From Candidatus Termititenax sp. (GTDB lineage Bacteria; Margulisbacteria; Riflemargulisbacteria; GWF2-35-9; DYQY01), in contig DYQY01000004.1 of NCBI GenBank assembly GCA_020719045.1, forward strand, positions 62,001 through 126,000: a DNA stretch of 64,000 bases, in the 5' to 3' direction. Numbering within the stretch: position 1 is the stretch's first letter; every line of letters starts with the position of its first letter. The notes beneath the pieces were generated by a model, which saw nothing but the letters and a program-made list of their open reading frames with translations, was not told where the DNA came from and made no database searches. Below are positions 18,056 through 25,523 of this stretch, in pieces. The position numbers and the translations under genes are program-made.

Positions 18056-20133
18056 CAGCCTCTTTTTAAGTTTAGACGACCTTTTTCGTCTATCTTTTCT
18101 AATACAACTGTAATCTTATCTCCAACAGAGTAAACGCTTGCAAGATTTTTGATAAACTCATCAGAAACCTTAGAAACGTGAAGTAAACCTTCTTTACCTT
18201 TGAAAAGCTCTACAAACAAACCAAAGTCTACGACTCTCATAATAGTACCATGGTAAGTTGCTCCTACTTCTGGTTCTCTTATAATAGACATAACTTCAGC
18301 TTTAGCTGCTTCCATACTATCTCCGTTGTTGGAAAATATTTTAACTATTCCACCATCTTCAATATCAATAATTGCACCTGTTTCTTCAACTATTCTACGA
18401 ATATTCTTTCCACCAGGTCCAATTAATTCACCAACTTTATCTTCAGGAATCAAGATTGACTCAATTCTTGGAGCATACTTAGACATCTCACTAGTTTCGG
18501 CAATTGTTCCACACATTTTATCTAAAATCTGTAGTCTAGCTTTCTTTGCTTGCTCTAATGCTTTTGTCATAATATCAAAAGTTACACCAATAATTTTAAT
18601 GTCCATCTGTAAAGCAGTGATACCATTAGTTCCACCAGCTACCTTGAAATCCATATCACCTAAATGATCTTCAAGTCCAGCAATGTCTGTTAATACAACA
18701 TAATCATTCTCTTCTTTAATAAGACCCATTGCAATACCAGCGATAGGTGTCTTAATAGGCACACCTGCTTGCATTAGTGCTAATGAACCACTACAAACCG
18801 AAGCCATTGAAGAAGAACCATTTGATTCCAAAATATCAGAAACGATTCTAACTACATAAGGGAATATTTCTTGTGATGGCATAGTATAAGAAAGCGCTCT
18901 TTCAGCCAAAGCTCCATGACCAACTTCTCTTCTACCTGGTCCAGGTCTTCCACCTACTTCATTTACGCTAAAGGATGGAAAATTATAATGTAAGAAAAAT
19001 TTCTTCTTATACATTGTATTTAAACCATCTACCATAACTTCGTCTTTACCAGCACCTAATGTTACAGTACCTAAGCTCTGAGTCTCGCCTCTAGTAAATA
19101 AGGCTGAACCATGAACTCGTGGAAGAACATTAATTTCACAATCAATTTCTCTTATCTCCTCAAGTTTTCTTCCATCAGCTCTTAACTTATCGTTAACAAT
19201 CATCTTACGGAACTCTCTACTCTCGAGCTTTGAAAAAGCGTTTGCAATATCAAACTTATGAGAAGATTCCCATTCTTGGCCATATTTTTCAACAGCAAAT
19301 TGAGCAATTGCTTCTTTTACATCGTCAATAGCTTTATACTTTTCAAGTTTACCAGAAACCCTAAAAGCTTTTACCATTTTATCTGTAAACTCTTTATCAA
19401 TAACTGACCAAAATTCAGAGTCAATTTGCTTTAAAGTAATATTCCACTTTTCTTTTCCAGCAACTTTAACTAAATCATCTTGAAATGAACACAAAGCAAT
19501 AATTGCGTCATGCCCAACCTTAAGAGCTTCTAGCATCTGATCTTCAGTTAAGAAATCAGAACCTGCTTCTACCATTGTAATAGCATCCTTTGTTCCTGCC
19601 ATAGACAACTTTAACTTGCTTCTTTCAGACTGTTCTAATGAAGGATTAACAACAAACTTTCCATCAACTAATCCTACAATTACTCCAGCACATGGTCCAT
19701 TAAACGGTATAGGAGAAATTGATAGAGCAGCAGAAGCAGCTAAAACCGTAACTCCTTCTGGACTATTAACTCCATCATAACTAAGAACTGTTATGGTTAT
19801 ATGTACATCATTAAAAAACCCGTCTGCGAACAGTGGTCTTAATGGTCTATCAGTAAGCCTAGTTATTAAAGTTTCATCTGTTGATGGTCTACCTTCTCTT
19901 TTGAAAAAATTACCTGGTATACGACCAGCTGCATACATTTTTTCAGTATAGTCTACTGTTAAAGGGAAAAAATCTTGATCATCTTTTGCTTCTTGTTTAG
20001 CAACTGCTGTTGCTAAAAGTACTGTTTCTCCATAGGTTAGAAGTACAGAACCCCCTGCTTGTCTTGCTATTCTACCTGTCTCAATATAAAGTTCGACTCC
20101 TCCAAGTGTTGTTTTTACTATTTTTTTATCCAT
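18055..20133 (-). CDS. pnp: Polyribonucleotide nucleotidyltransferase
   Basis: Phosphorolytic 3'-5' exoribonuclease of mRNA decay. 692 residues: two RNase PH-like domains joined by a helical linker, then a KH domain (ILIPEDKVGELIGPGGKNI) and an S1 domain (VVDFGLFVELFKGKEGLLHV). Catalytic-core motifs ATAVAKQEAKDDQDF, GRIPGNFFKREGRPSTDE and GSSSMASVCSGSLALM are intact. It lies 46 bases after rpsO, the classic rpsO-pnp arrangement, and overlaps the M16 gene. Confidence 0.97.
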   Translation of the reverse strand: MDKKIVKTTLGGVELYIETGRIARQAGGSVLLTYGETVLLATAVAKQEAKDDQDFFPLTVDYTEKMYAAGRIPGNFFKREGRPSTDETLITRLTDRPLRPLFADGFFNDVHITITVLSYDGVNSPEGVTVLAASAALSISPIPFNGPCAGVIVGLVDGKFVVNPSLEQSERSKLKLSMAGTKDAITMVEAGSDFLTEDQMLEALKVGHDAIIALCSFQDDLVKVAGKEKWNITLKQIDSEFWSVIDKEFTDKMVKAFRVSGKLEKYKAIDDVKEAIAQFAVEKYGQEWESSHKFDIANAFSKLESREFRKMIVNDKLRADGRKLEEIREIDCEINVLPRVHGSALFTRGETQSLGTVTLGAGKDEVMVDGLNTMYKKKFFLHYNFPSFSVNEVGGRPGPGRREVGHGALAERALSYTMPSQEIFPYVVRIVSDILESNGSSSMASVCSGSLALMQAGVPIKTPIAGIAMGLIKEENDYVVLTDIAGLEDHLGDMDFKVAGGTNGITALQMDIKIIGVTFDIMTKALEQAKKARLQILDKMCGTIAETSEMSKYAPRIESILIPEDKVGELIGPGGKNIRRIVEETGAIIDIEDGGIVKIFSNNGDSMEAAKAEVMSIIREPEVGATYHGTIMRVVDFGLFVELFKGKEGLLHVSKVSDEFIKNLASVYSVGDKITVVLEKIDEKGRLNLKRG

Positions 20134-20179
20134 TATACTACTCCTTCTTTACCTTACAACGTGGGTAGCAATGGATTAT

Positions 20180-20449
20180 TTATCCGCGTAAACCTAATCT
20201 TGTGATTACATCTTGGTATCTTGATGGACTTTTTGAACCTATATATTTCAATAGTCTCTTTCTCTGACCAACCATTAACAAAAGACCTCTTCTTGAATGA
20301 TTATCTTTTTTATTAATTTTTAAATGCTCAACTAAATGATTGATTTTCTTTGTTAAAATTGCTACTTGCACCTCAGGCGAACCTGTATCCCTGTCGTGGA
20401 TTTTATATTCCTCAATAATTTCTGCTTTTTGTTTATCTATCTGACTCAA
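20180..20449 (-). CDS. rpsO: 30S ribosomal protein S15
   Basis: 89-residue primary binder of the 16S central domain. [21 protein letters not shown] and [20 protein letters not shown] match the family. Translation starts at TTG 20449, supported by GGGAGGTG eight bases upstream; no ATG fits the homologous N-terminus. First gene of the long rpsO-pnp unit. Confidence 0.96.
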   Translation of the reverse strand: MSQIDKQKAEIIEEYKIHDRDTGSPEVQVAILTKKINHLVEHLKINKKDNHSRRGLLLMVGQRKRLLKYIGSKSPSRYQDVITRLGLRG

Positions 20450-20500
20450 TTCTTTTCACCTCCCATGTAATTTAATTCTGTATATTAATAACAAGGGCTT

Positions 20501-20530
20501 ATTTTAACATAAACTAATACTTGTGAACAA
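20501..20530 (-). promoter_or_regulatory. Promoter of rpsO-pnp
   Basis: On the minus strand, -35 TTGTTC (20525-20530) and -10 TAAAAT (20501-20506) are 18 bases apart. Transcription would begin near 20494, leaving a leader of about 45 bases with a strong ribosome site. Confidence 0.6.
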
Positions 20531-20552
20531 ATGTTTTATTGCAATATTGATT

Positions 20553-20930
20553 TTACTTAAAAGTGATTTTCTTATTTAAAGCATACTGTAAAACGAAAAT
20601 ACCAGCCATTGCAAAAAACTTTGAAATATAAGGATCAAACCCTAAGACTGAAACTGTGACGTAAAGAAAAACAGAAGTAACTATCATACCAAAAAGACAA
20701 ATCATAAAATAAGTAAAATACCGCACCAAAAACTTATCTTTTGCTTTGAAATTAAAATGTGCATTTAGAAAAAAATTATTATTAAACCCAAAAAAGGAAC
20801 CTATTAAATTAGCAATAACCTCGCCAACTCCTACGATGTTATAAAATAAAGCAAATATCGAAAAGTCCAATACTGCTCCTGAAATACCTATAACAAAATA
20901 CCGAACAAACGTATTTTTTAACATCCGCAA
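20553..20930 (-). CDS. GtrA-family membrane protein
   Basis: 125 residues with four hydrophobic helices; the basic FVRYFVIGISGAVLDFSIF start and the FFGFNNNFFLNAHFNFK loop are typical of GtrA/DPMS-like proteins. Family members are thought to move or present polyprenyl-linked sugars for glycosylation. No glycosyltransferase lies next to it, so the sugar cannot be inferred. It converges on nothing and is read separately from rpsO. Confidence 0.85.
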   Translation of the reverse strand: MRMLKNTFVRYFVIGISGAVLDFSIFALFYNIVGVGEVIANLIGSFFGFNNNFFLNAHFNFKAKDKFLVRYFTYFMICLFGMIVTSVFLYVTVSVLGFDPYISKFFAMAGIFVLQYALNKKITFK

Positions 20931-20990
20931 ATTATAACATATTGTAACTCATAGAAAAGTAAATAATTTTATAAAAACTAAAAACCTTTT

Positions 20991-21018
20991 ACTTTTAACT
21001 TTTCACTTTTAACTTTAT
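20991..21018. repeat. Heptanucleotide repeat array (four units)
   Basis: Units ACTTTTA, ACTTTTC, ACTTTTA, ACTTTAT run directly into the TATAAT box upstream of queD. Same family as the arrays at 15534, 25030 and 43452. Confidence 0.75.
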
Positions 21019-21021
21019 AAT
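20994..21021 (+). promoter_or_regulatory. Probable promoter of queD-amj
   Basis: A consensus -10 TATAAT (21016-21021) ends seven bases before the queD ATG; TTTAAC (20994-20999) is a fair -35 at 16 bases. There is no ribosome site, so the transcript is probably leaderless. The boxes lie in the heptad array. Confidence 0.55.
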
Positions 21022-21028
21022 AAAGCTC

Positions 21029-21385
21029 ATGTGGAGATTAAGCGTAGACAAAACATTTTCAGCAGCTCATCAACTAACAAACTATAATGGTCCTTGCGAG
21101 AATTTACATGGACATACCTGGAAAATCCAGATTGTTGTAGAAGGAGATAAACTTGACGAAGCTGGAATGCTTGTTGATTTCAGAACACTTAAAGGACAAC
21201 TAAAAGAAATCACAGAAAAATATGACCATAAATTCTTAAACGATCTTTTTGAAGAATCTCCAACATCTGAGTTTCTTTCTAGGCATATATATAAAAGCCT
21301 TCAAAACACACTTCCTTCGGTAGTAAAGCTTAAAGAAGTTAGTATTTGGGAATCAGAGACATCAAAAGCAACTTATTTTGAATAA
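21029..21385 (+). CDS. queD: 6-carboxy-5,6,7,8-tetrahydropterin synthase
   Basis: Converts dihydroneopterin triphosphate to 6-carboxytetrahydropterin, an early step to preQ0 and queuosine. 118 residues of the PTPS/QueD fold. Zinc histidines are in TFSAAHQL and ENLHGHTW, with the catalytic Cys in NGPCENLHGH and the late SIWESETSKATYFE carrying the substrate Glu. It joins amj through a TAATG overlap. queH is at 10787, but queE, queC and queF are not seen here. Confidence 0.94.
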   Translation: MWRLSVDKTFSAAHQLTNYNGPCENLHGHTWKIQIVVEGDKLDEAGMLVDFRTLKGQLKEITEKYDHKFLNDLFEESPTSEFLSRHIYKSLQNTLPSVVKLKEVSIWESETSKATYFE

Positions 21386-22206
21386 TGATTGATATTACAA
21401 CCTTACTAATAGTTTGCTTCTTCACCTTCTTAATTAATATCACAGAGTCATTGGCATATTGCATGCGCTATTCAGGCCTAAAAACCAAACAAATTTCTAT
21501 AGCAATGGCCTTTGTTACTTCAACTCTATTAGTCTCTAGATTAAGCAACATGTTTCAAGCTCCATTACTTGGAAAAATGGTTGATCAAACCATAATGATT
21601 GGAACTGCCGAGTCCCTACTCCAACTTGAAGAATCATTCAGAACGATAATTTTCTCAGGATTCTTAGGGGTATTAATCGCAGCCTTTCTAGCCCCAACAT
21701 TTGTTAATATTTTTGAAATTGCTATAAAAACATTTCTCCGAGTTGGTTCAATCCCAAAAATGTTTTTTATGACAATTACATCACCAAGAAGAATTGCAAA
21801 AATCGCTAAATGCATCCGAATTCCTAACCCAAACATGCTAAAAAATGTTAGTTTAAAAAACATTCCAAAAACCTTTCTTGTTCTAAACGGATTTGTTGCT
21901 TCAATATATACAATAGGGGTACTTGCTTCTCTACTTGCAGGCGCATATCTTCCTGATTTTCGAGCAACCGCTATCCAGTTATCAGGAATAGTTAACGGCA
22001 TTGCTACAATCATGTTTACTCTCTTAGTTGACCCAGCAGGTGCTAGAATTACTGACCAAACCGTACACAATAATAGACCAACTTCAGACGTAAAAAGCGT
22101 TGTTGTTTTCTTGATGCTTTCAAGGATGATTGGAATATTAATTATCTCTCAAATTATATTTATTCCAGCTGTTGACTATATCATAACTATCACCAAGCTG
22201 ATATAA
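21385..22206 (+). CDS. amj: Amj-family lipid II flippase (YdaH-like)
   Basis: 273-residue integral membrane protein with about six helices. The N-terminal half (ITESLAYCMRYSGLKTK, then LVSRLSNMFQAPLLGKMVD) matches Amj/DUF2837, the alternate lipid II flippase first described in Bacillus. By family it would flip the peptidoglycan precursor across the inner membrane in place of, or alongside, MurJ. It is coupled to queD by TAATG and followed at once by a strong terminator. The assignment is by motif memory, so moderately sure. Confidence 0.8.
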   Translation: MIDITTLLIVCFFTFLINITESLAYCMRYSGLKTKQISIAMAFVTSTLLVSRLSNMFQAPLLGKMVDQTIMIGTAESLLQLEESFRTIIFSGFLGVLIAAFLAPTFVNIFEIAIKTFLRVGSIPKMFFMTITSPRRIAKIAKCIRIPNPNMLKNVSLKNIPKTFLVLNGFVASIYTIGVLASLLAGAYLPDFRATAIQLSGIVNGIATIMFTLLVDPAGARITDQTVHNNRPTSDVKSVVVFLMLSRMIGILIISQIIFIPAVDYIITITKLI

Positions 22207-22234
22207 AAAAAGCCTGCTGATTAGCAGGCTTTTT
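22207..22234. terminator. Bidirectional rho-independent terminator
   Basis: A 12-base stem with core AGCCTGCT / AGCAGGCT and a GATT loop, flanked by A and T runs on both sides. It serves amj (plus) and the radical SAM gene (minus), which ends at 22257. Confidence 0.92.
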
Positions 22235-22256
22235 AAACTAAATTAAATCAACTATG

Positions 22257-23342
22257 TTACATTGCTAATACGAACTCATCCTCAGCCTGAATCTCTTTAA
22301 GTCTCAACTTATACTTATCTAAAAACTGACCAAGCTTTTTTGAATACTTTTGTGATGAAACAAAAGAATTCTTAATTGGAAGCCTTTTAGCTAACTGATA
22401 ACCAATAACATCTAATTCTTTTTCATAAACTTCTACTGGCTCAAATCTTTTCTTAGGGAACACAGCATCAGGACCACATGTTCTAATCTGCCCAAAATCG
22501 TTTACTCCAGCTTGAACAAACTTATTAATATTTGTACAAATGTTTATTGGAACTGATATATCTACATCTGAAGGTAATATTTCTTTAGCAATCCTAACTG
22601 TTTCCAAAACCAATTCTTCTGAACAACCTTGGAAGTCTCTCATAGCGATTCTCGGATCGCTAACAAATGGAATTACTTTGAAATTCTGAATGCTTCTATA
22701 CTCATCATAAAGTTCTCTAACTCTAGTAATCATTTGTATTCTATCTTCTGGACTTTCACCTATGCCAACAAGCATACCTGTATTTGTTGGAATATTTAGC
22801 TTACCAGCATATTCTAAAAACTTAAAACGAACCTCAGGGTTCTTACTTGGTGATAATTTATGTTGCACACCATTAAACATTTCAACATTTGTTGTCTCAA
22901 CCATTAACTCTACTGAAGCGATTATTTCCCTAAGGTATTTAAGCTCATTAAAAGACAAGTATCCAACATTAAGATTAACAAGTAATCCCTCCAAAAATGC
23001 TAACTCAGCAACAGTGTAAAGATATTCTGAGTAACTATTAAATCCCCAGATATCAAACTTTGCTCTTACTGAGGTACAACTATCTGGTCTTTCACCAGCG
23101 ATTAAATTGGCTTCTCGAACACCCATCTTCCTCGCTTTTTTAAAAATCTTAATTGAAGAATAAGGAACTATTAAATTATCCTGATCTCTTCTAAACCCAC
23201 AATAACCACAATTATTTCTACAAGCAGTACTAATAACTAGATCTACTGCGCTCGAATAAGTAACCACCGAATCCCTATTTAGAAAAGGTAATATATCCTC
23301 GTTATCTCCAAAACCTGTCAGTTCTTTTTCTTCTTCATCCAT
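22257..23342 (-). CDS. CofG-like radical SAM enzyme (divergent)
   Basis: 361 residues. The radical SAM cluster is ACRNNCGYCGFRR (CX3CX2C) near residue 40. LIAGERPD, SEYLYTVAELA, LVGIGESPEDRIQMI and RELYDEYRSIQ follow the order seen in CofG, the 4Fe-4S half of FO (deazaflavin) synthase. Usually conserved stretches differ: the LPHTNxG motif reads LVNLNVGYL and FTTGILIG reads TNTGMLVG. No cofH or other F420 gene is in the window. It may be a CofG paralogue with another product. A TATTAT five bases before the ATG suggests a leaderless message. Confidence 0.72.
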   Translation of the reverse strand: MDEEEKELTGFGDNEDILPFLNRDSVVTYSSAVDLVISTACRNNCGYCGFRRDQDNLIVPYSSIKIFKKARKMGVREANLIAGERPDSCTSVRAKFDIWGFNSYSEYLYTVAELAFLEGLLVNLNVGYLSFNELKYLREIIASVELMVETTNVEMFNGVQHKLSPSKNPEVRFKFLEYAGKLNIPTNTGMLVGIGESPEDRIQMITRVRELYDEYRSIQNFKVIPFVSDPRIAMRDFQGCSEELVLETVRIAKEILPSDVDISVPINICTNINKFVQAGVNDFGQIRTCGPDAVFPKKRFEPVEVYEKELDVIGYQLAKRLPIKNSFVSSQKYSKKLGQFLDKYKLRLKEIQAEDEFVLAM

Positions 23343-23517
23343 AAACTATAATACGCACCTTTCTAATCTAAGTTTTGTAATGCTTTGGCAAAACGAATGT
23401 TATTATACAAATAATAGATACCCAATTTCAACATATATTTTTCAAACACCCTTAAAAGTCTTATGGTTATTGGTTTTTACTTTACTGAAAGCACAAATTC
23501 ATCGTACCATATATATT

Positions 23518-24714
23518 ATGACAAACCTAAAAGAATCATGTCCTTACTATGGAACTTGTGGAAGTTGCAAACTTTATAATTTATCTTATTCAGAACAACT
23601 AGACTACAAAAAGCAACGTGTCATTCAGGTTTTCGAAAAACTAAACAGAAGCTTATTAAACGAAATTAACGGAGATTCACTTCAGTTTGATATTAGCAAA
23701 ATCACTAACCCAGTTTCTGCCCCATCCAAATATCATTATAGAAATAAAATGGAATTTACGTTCTTCAAAAAAAACGGAGCAACCTGTGTGGGTTATCATG
23801 AAAGCGGTCAGTTCAATAAGTTTGTTGAAATAGATGATTGCTTACTAATGAAAGCTGAGAATAAATCTATTCTCAAAGCAACAAAAGATTGGGCTAATAA
23901 AAATAAGATTGAGTCATATAACAAGAAAACTCATAAAGGTGTTTTGCGTTACCTCATGATTCGCAACTCCAATAAAACAAAGGAAACAATCGTCACCTTA
24001 GTAACGTCAGATGGTAGTGCTGAAATGTTTGAACCACTAATAGCTGAACTTAAAAGCTGTGTTGCATTAAAAGGTTTTGTTTGGGCAAAACATTCTGAGT
24101 TTGCAGATGTTGCATCACTTAAAGACTCTACACTTCTCTATGGTGAAGATTCGCTAATTGATAGTATCGGCGATAAAGATTTCATAATTCCATTTGATTC
24201 TTTTTTTCAAGTAAATAACGAAACAGCAAAACTTCTATATGACAAAATATACTCATATGTTAAAGAAAACGATAATGTAATTGACTTGTTTTGTGGAGCT
24301 GGAACAATAAGCACCTATATTGCTGATGAAGCAAACCATATCCTAGGAATCGAAATTGTTGATTCTGCTATAGCCCAAGCCAAGGACAATATGAAATTAA
24401 ATGGAATACCTACTAGTAAAGCTGAATTTGTAGCTGGTAGAGTGAGAGAAGAGCTTTCTAAAATCCGTTTTGAAAATGAATATAATCTTATAATTCTTGA
24501 CCCGCCCCGCTCTGGAACTGATAAACACACTATGAGACACATAGGAAAAAGACAACCAGAAAGAATAGTCTATGTTGCTTGTGGTCTTGGTGAATTAGCC
24601 TATAACTTAAAGTCAGTCATGGAGTTTGGATATAAAGTAATTGAAGTTTCTTCTGTAGACATGTTTCCTTGGACGCCCCATGTTGAGGTTATCGTATATT
24701 TAGAAAGAATCTAA
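23518..24714 (+). CDS. rlmD: RlmD/RumA-type 23S rRNA (uracil-5-)-methyltransferase
   Basis: Methylates a uridine at C5, most likely in 23S rRNA. 398 residues from the ATG at 23518. An N-terminal iron-sulfur cysteine set (ESCPYYGTCGSCKLYN, with a later DDCLL) precedes the RlmD fold. The SAM loop is VIDLFCGAGTIS, motif IV ILDPPRSGTDK, and the nucleophile Cys is in VYVACGLGELAYNL. The frame is open for 46 codons upstream, but they lack homology and hold promoter-like sequence. The TrmA branch cannot be fully excluded, though the Fe-S cysteines favour RlmD. Confidence 0.87.
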   Translation: MTNLKESCPYYGTCGSCKLYNLSYSEQLDYKKQRVIQVFEKLNRSLLNEINGDSLQFDISKITNPVSAPSKYHYRNKMEFTFFKKNGATCVGYHESGQFNKFVEIDDCLLMKAENKSILKATKDWANKNKIESYNKKTHKGVLRYLMIRNSNKTKETIVTLVTSDGSAEMFEPLIAELKSCVALKGFVWAKHSEFADVASLKDSTLLYGEDSLIDSIGDKDFIIPFDSFFQVNNETAKLLYDKIYSYVKENDNVIDLFCGAGTISTYIADEANHILGIEIVDSAIAQAKDNMKLNGIPTSKAEFVAGRVREELSKIRFENEYNLIILDPPRSGTDKHTMRHIGKRQPERIVYVACGLGELAYNLKSVMEFGYKVIEVSSVDMFPWTPHVEVIVYLERI

Positions 24715-24732
24715 TCTAATTAGTCCATTATA

Positions 24733-24825
24733 TTATTTTTTACTATTAAATACTTCTTCGTAATGCCATATCATTTGCTTCAGAAGCATTTCTTCCTCTA
24801 TTAGTATCTTTTCTGTATTTCCCAC
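24733..24825 (-). CDS. Possible small protein, 30 residues
   Basis: A GTG-started frame with GGGAG eight bases upstream encodes 30 residues (MGNTEKILIEEEMLLKQM, then 12 more), predicted to be one amphipathic helix. It follows the 34-residue frame by 15 bases. Both lie in the 362-base space between rlmD and smpB, opposite to them. No family recognised; coding is suggested only by the ribosome site and tandem layout. Confidence 0.35.
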   Translation of the reverse strand: MGNTEKILIEEEMLLKQMIWHYEEVFNSKK

Positions 24826-24840
24826 AAAAATCGCTCCCTA

Positions 24841-24945
24841 TTAACAACCAGTTAAAGCATGTATCGCATCTTGCAACCAACAAACAGGCTTATACAAATC
24901 ATATGCTATCTCGTTTTTGAATTCTTCGCCCATGATTTTCCCCAT
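24841..24945 (-). CDS. Possible small protein, 34 residues
   Basis: An ATG-started frame of 34 residues (MGKIMGEEFKNEIAYDLYKP, then VCWLQDAIHALTGC). A second ATG at 24933 has GGGGA upstream and would give 30 residues. The frame stays open about 18 codons further upstream without a start, so it could instead be the tail of a decayed gene. Not recognised. Confidence 0.35.
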   Translation of the reverse strand: MGKIMGEEFKNEIAYDLYKPVCWLQDAIHALTGC

Positions 24946-25029
24946 TAAAAATTTCTTATTAATTCTTTTGCCCAGATTATCGTATATTAAACATTCATTT
25001 TGTTTATTGTTTGGTCTTTAATCTTATGT

Positions 25030-25071
25030 CTTTTCACTCTTCACTTTTTACTGTTTACGTTTTACTATTAA
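25030..25071. repeat. Heptanucleotide repeat array (six units)
   Basis: Units CTTTTCA, CTCTTCA, CTTTTTA, CTGTTTA, CGTTTTA, CTATTAA lie immediately before the smpB start at 25077. They can be read as an in-frame extension of smpB but have no homology. They also supply TTCACT and TACTAT at a 17-base spacing, a possible leaderless promoter. Confidence 0.75.
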
Positions 25072-25076
25072 CCATC

Positions 25077-25523
25077 ATGACAAATTCATTTGTTAATAAA
25101 AAAGCTTGGTTCAACTATGAAATGATCGAAACATTCGAGGCAGGCATTGCCTTGCTAGGTAATGAAGTAAAATCTATTCGTGGTGGTAAACTAAATATTA
25201 CAGAAGCCTTTATTCGTATCAAAGACGGAGAAGCGACTATTCATAACATGGAAATACAAGCATACGAAAAAGTTAACACTTTTCAACTTATATCACCAAC
25301 AAGAACAAGGAAACTTTTACTTAAGAAAAATGAAATAAACAAGCTCGTTGGTAAAATCAATGAAAAAGGACTTACTCTAGTAGCACTTAAAGTTTACTTT
25401 AAAAGACAATATGTTAAGCTTGAACTTGGACTTGGAAAAGGCAAAAAAATGGGAGATAAGCGAGAAACAACAAAACTAAGAGAAATAGATAGAGAGATAA
25501 GCAGAGCTTTTAAGTATCGTTAA
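25077..25523 (+). CDS. smpB: SsrA-binding protein SmpB
   Basis: Brings tmRNA to stalled ribosomes in trans-translation. 148 residues from the ATG at 25077. Hallmarks are the N-terminal NKKAWFNYEMIETFEAGI, LLGNEVKSIRGGKLN and TRTRKLLLKKNEI, plus a basic tail GDKRETTKLREIDREISRA. The upstream 22 codons of open frame consist of heptad repeats and are excluded. No tmRNA gene is recognised next to it. Its stop overlaps the convergent 559-residue gene by four bases. Confidence 0.95.
   Translation: MTNSFVNKKAWFNYEMIETFEAGIALLGNEVKSIRGGKLNITEAFIRIKDGEATIHNMEIQAYEKVNTFQLISPTRTRKLLLKKNEINKLVGKINEKGLTLVALKVYFKRQYVKLELGLGKGKKMGDKRETTKLREIDREISRAFKYR

Noticed and set aside
20931-21028. PreQ1 riboswitch before queD
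   Set aside because: The promoter -10 lies seven bases from the start codon, leaving no room for a leader.
23380-23517. 46-codon extension of the RlmD-type gene resembling a membrane anchor
   Set aside because: Family homology begins at MTNLKESCP; the upstream part contains promoter-like sequence and no ribosome site.
24733-24945. Tiny tandem frames considered as a toxin-antitoxin pair
   Set aside because: Too short and with no matching motif; only their layout suggests it.
20991-25071. Heptad arrays considered as CRISPR repeats
   Set aside because: Units are seven bases with no spacers and no cas genes are present.
25011-25076. 22-codon extension of smpB
   Set aside because: It is translated heptad repeat; SmpB proteins start at the equivalent of MTNSFVNKK.
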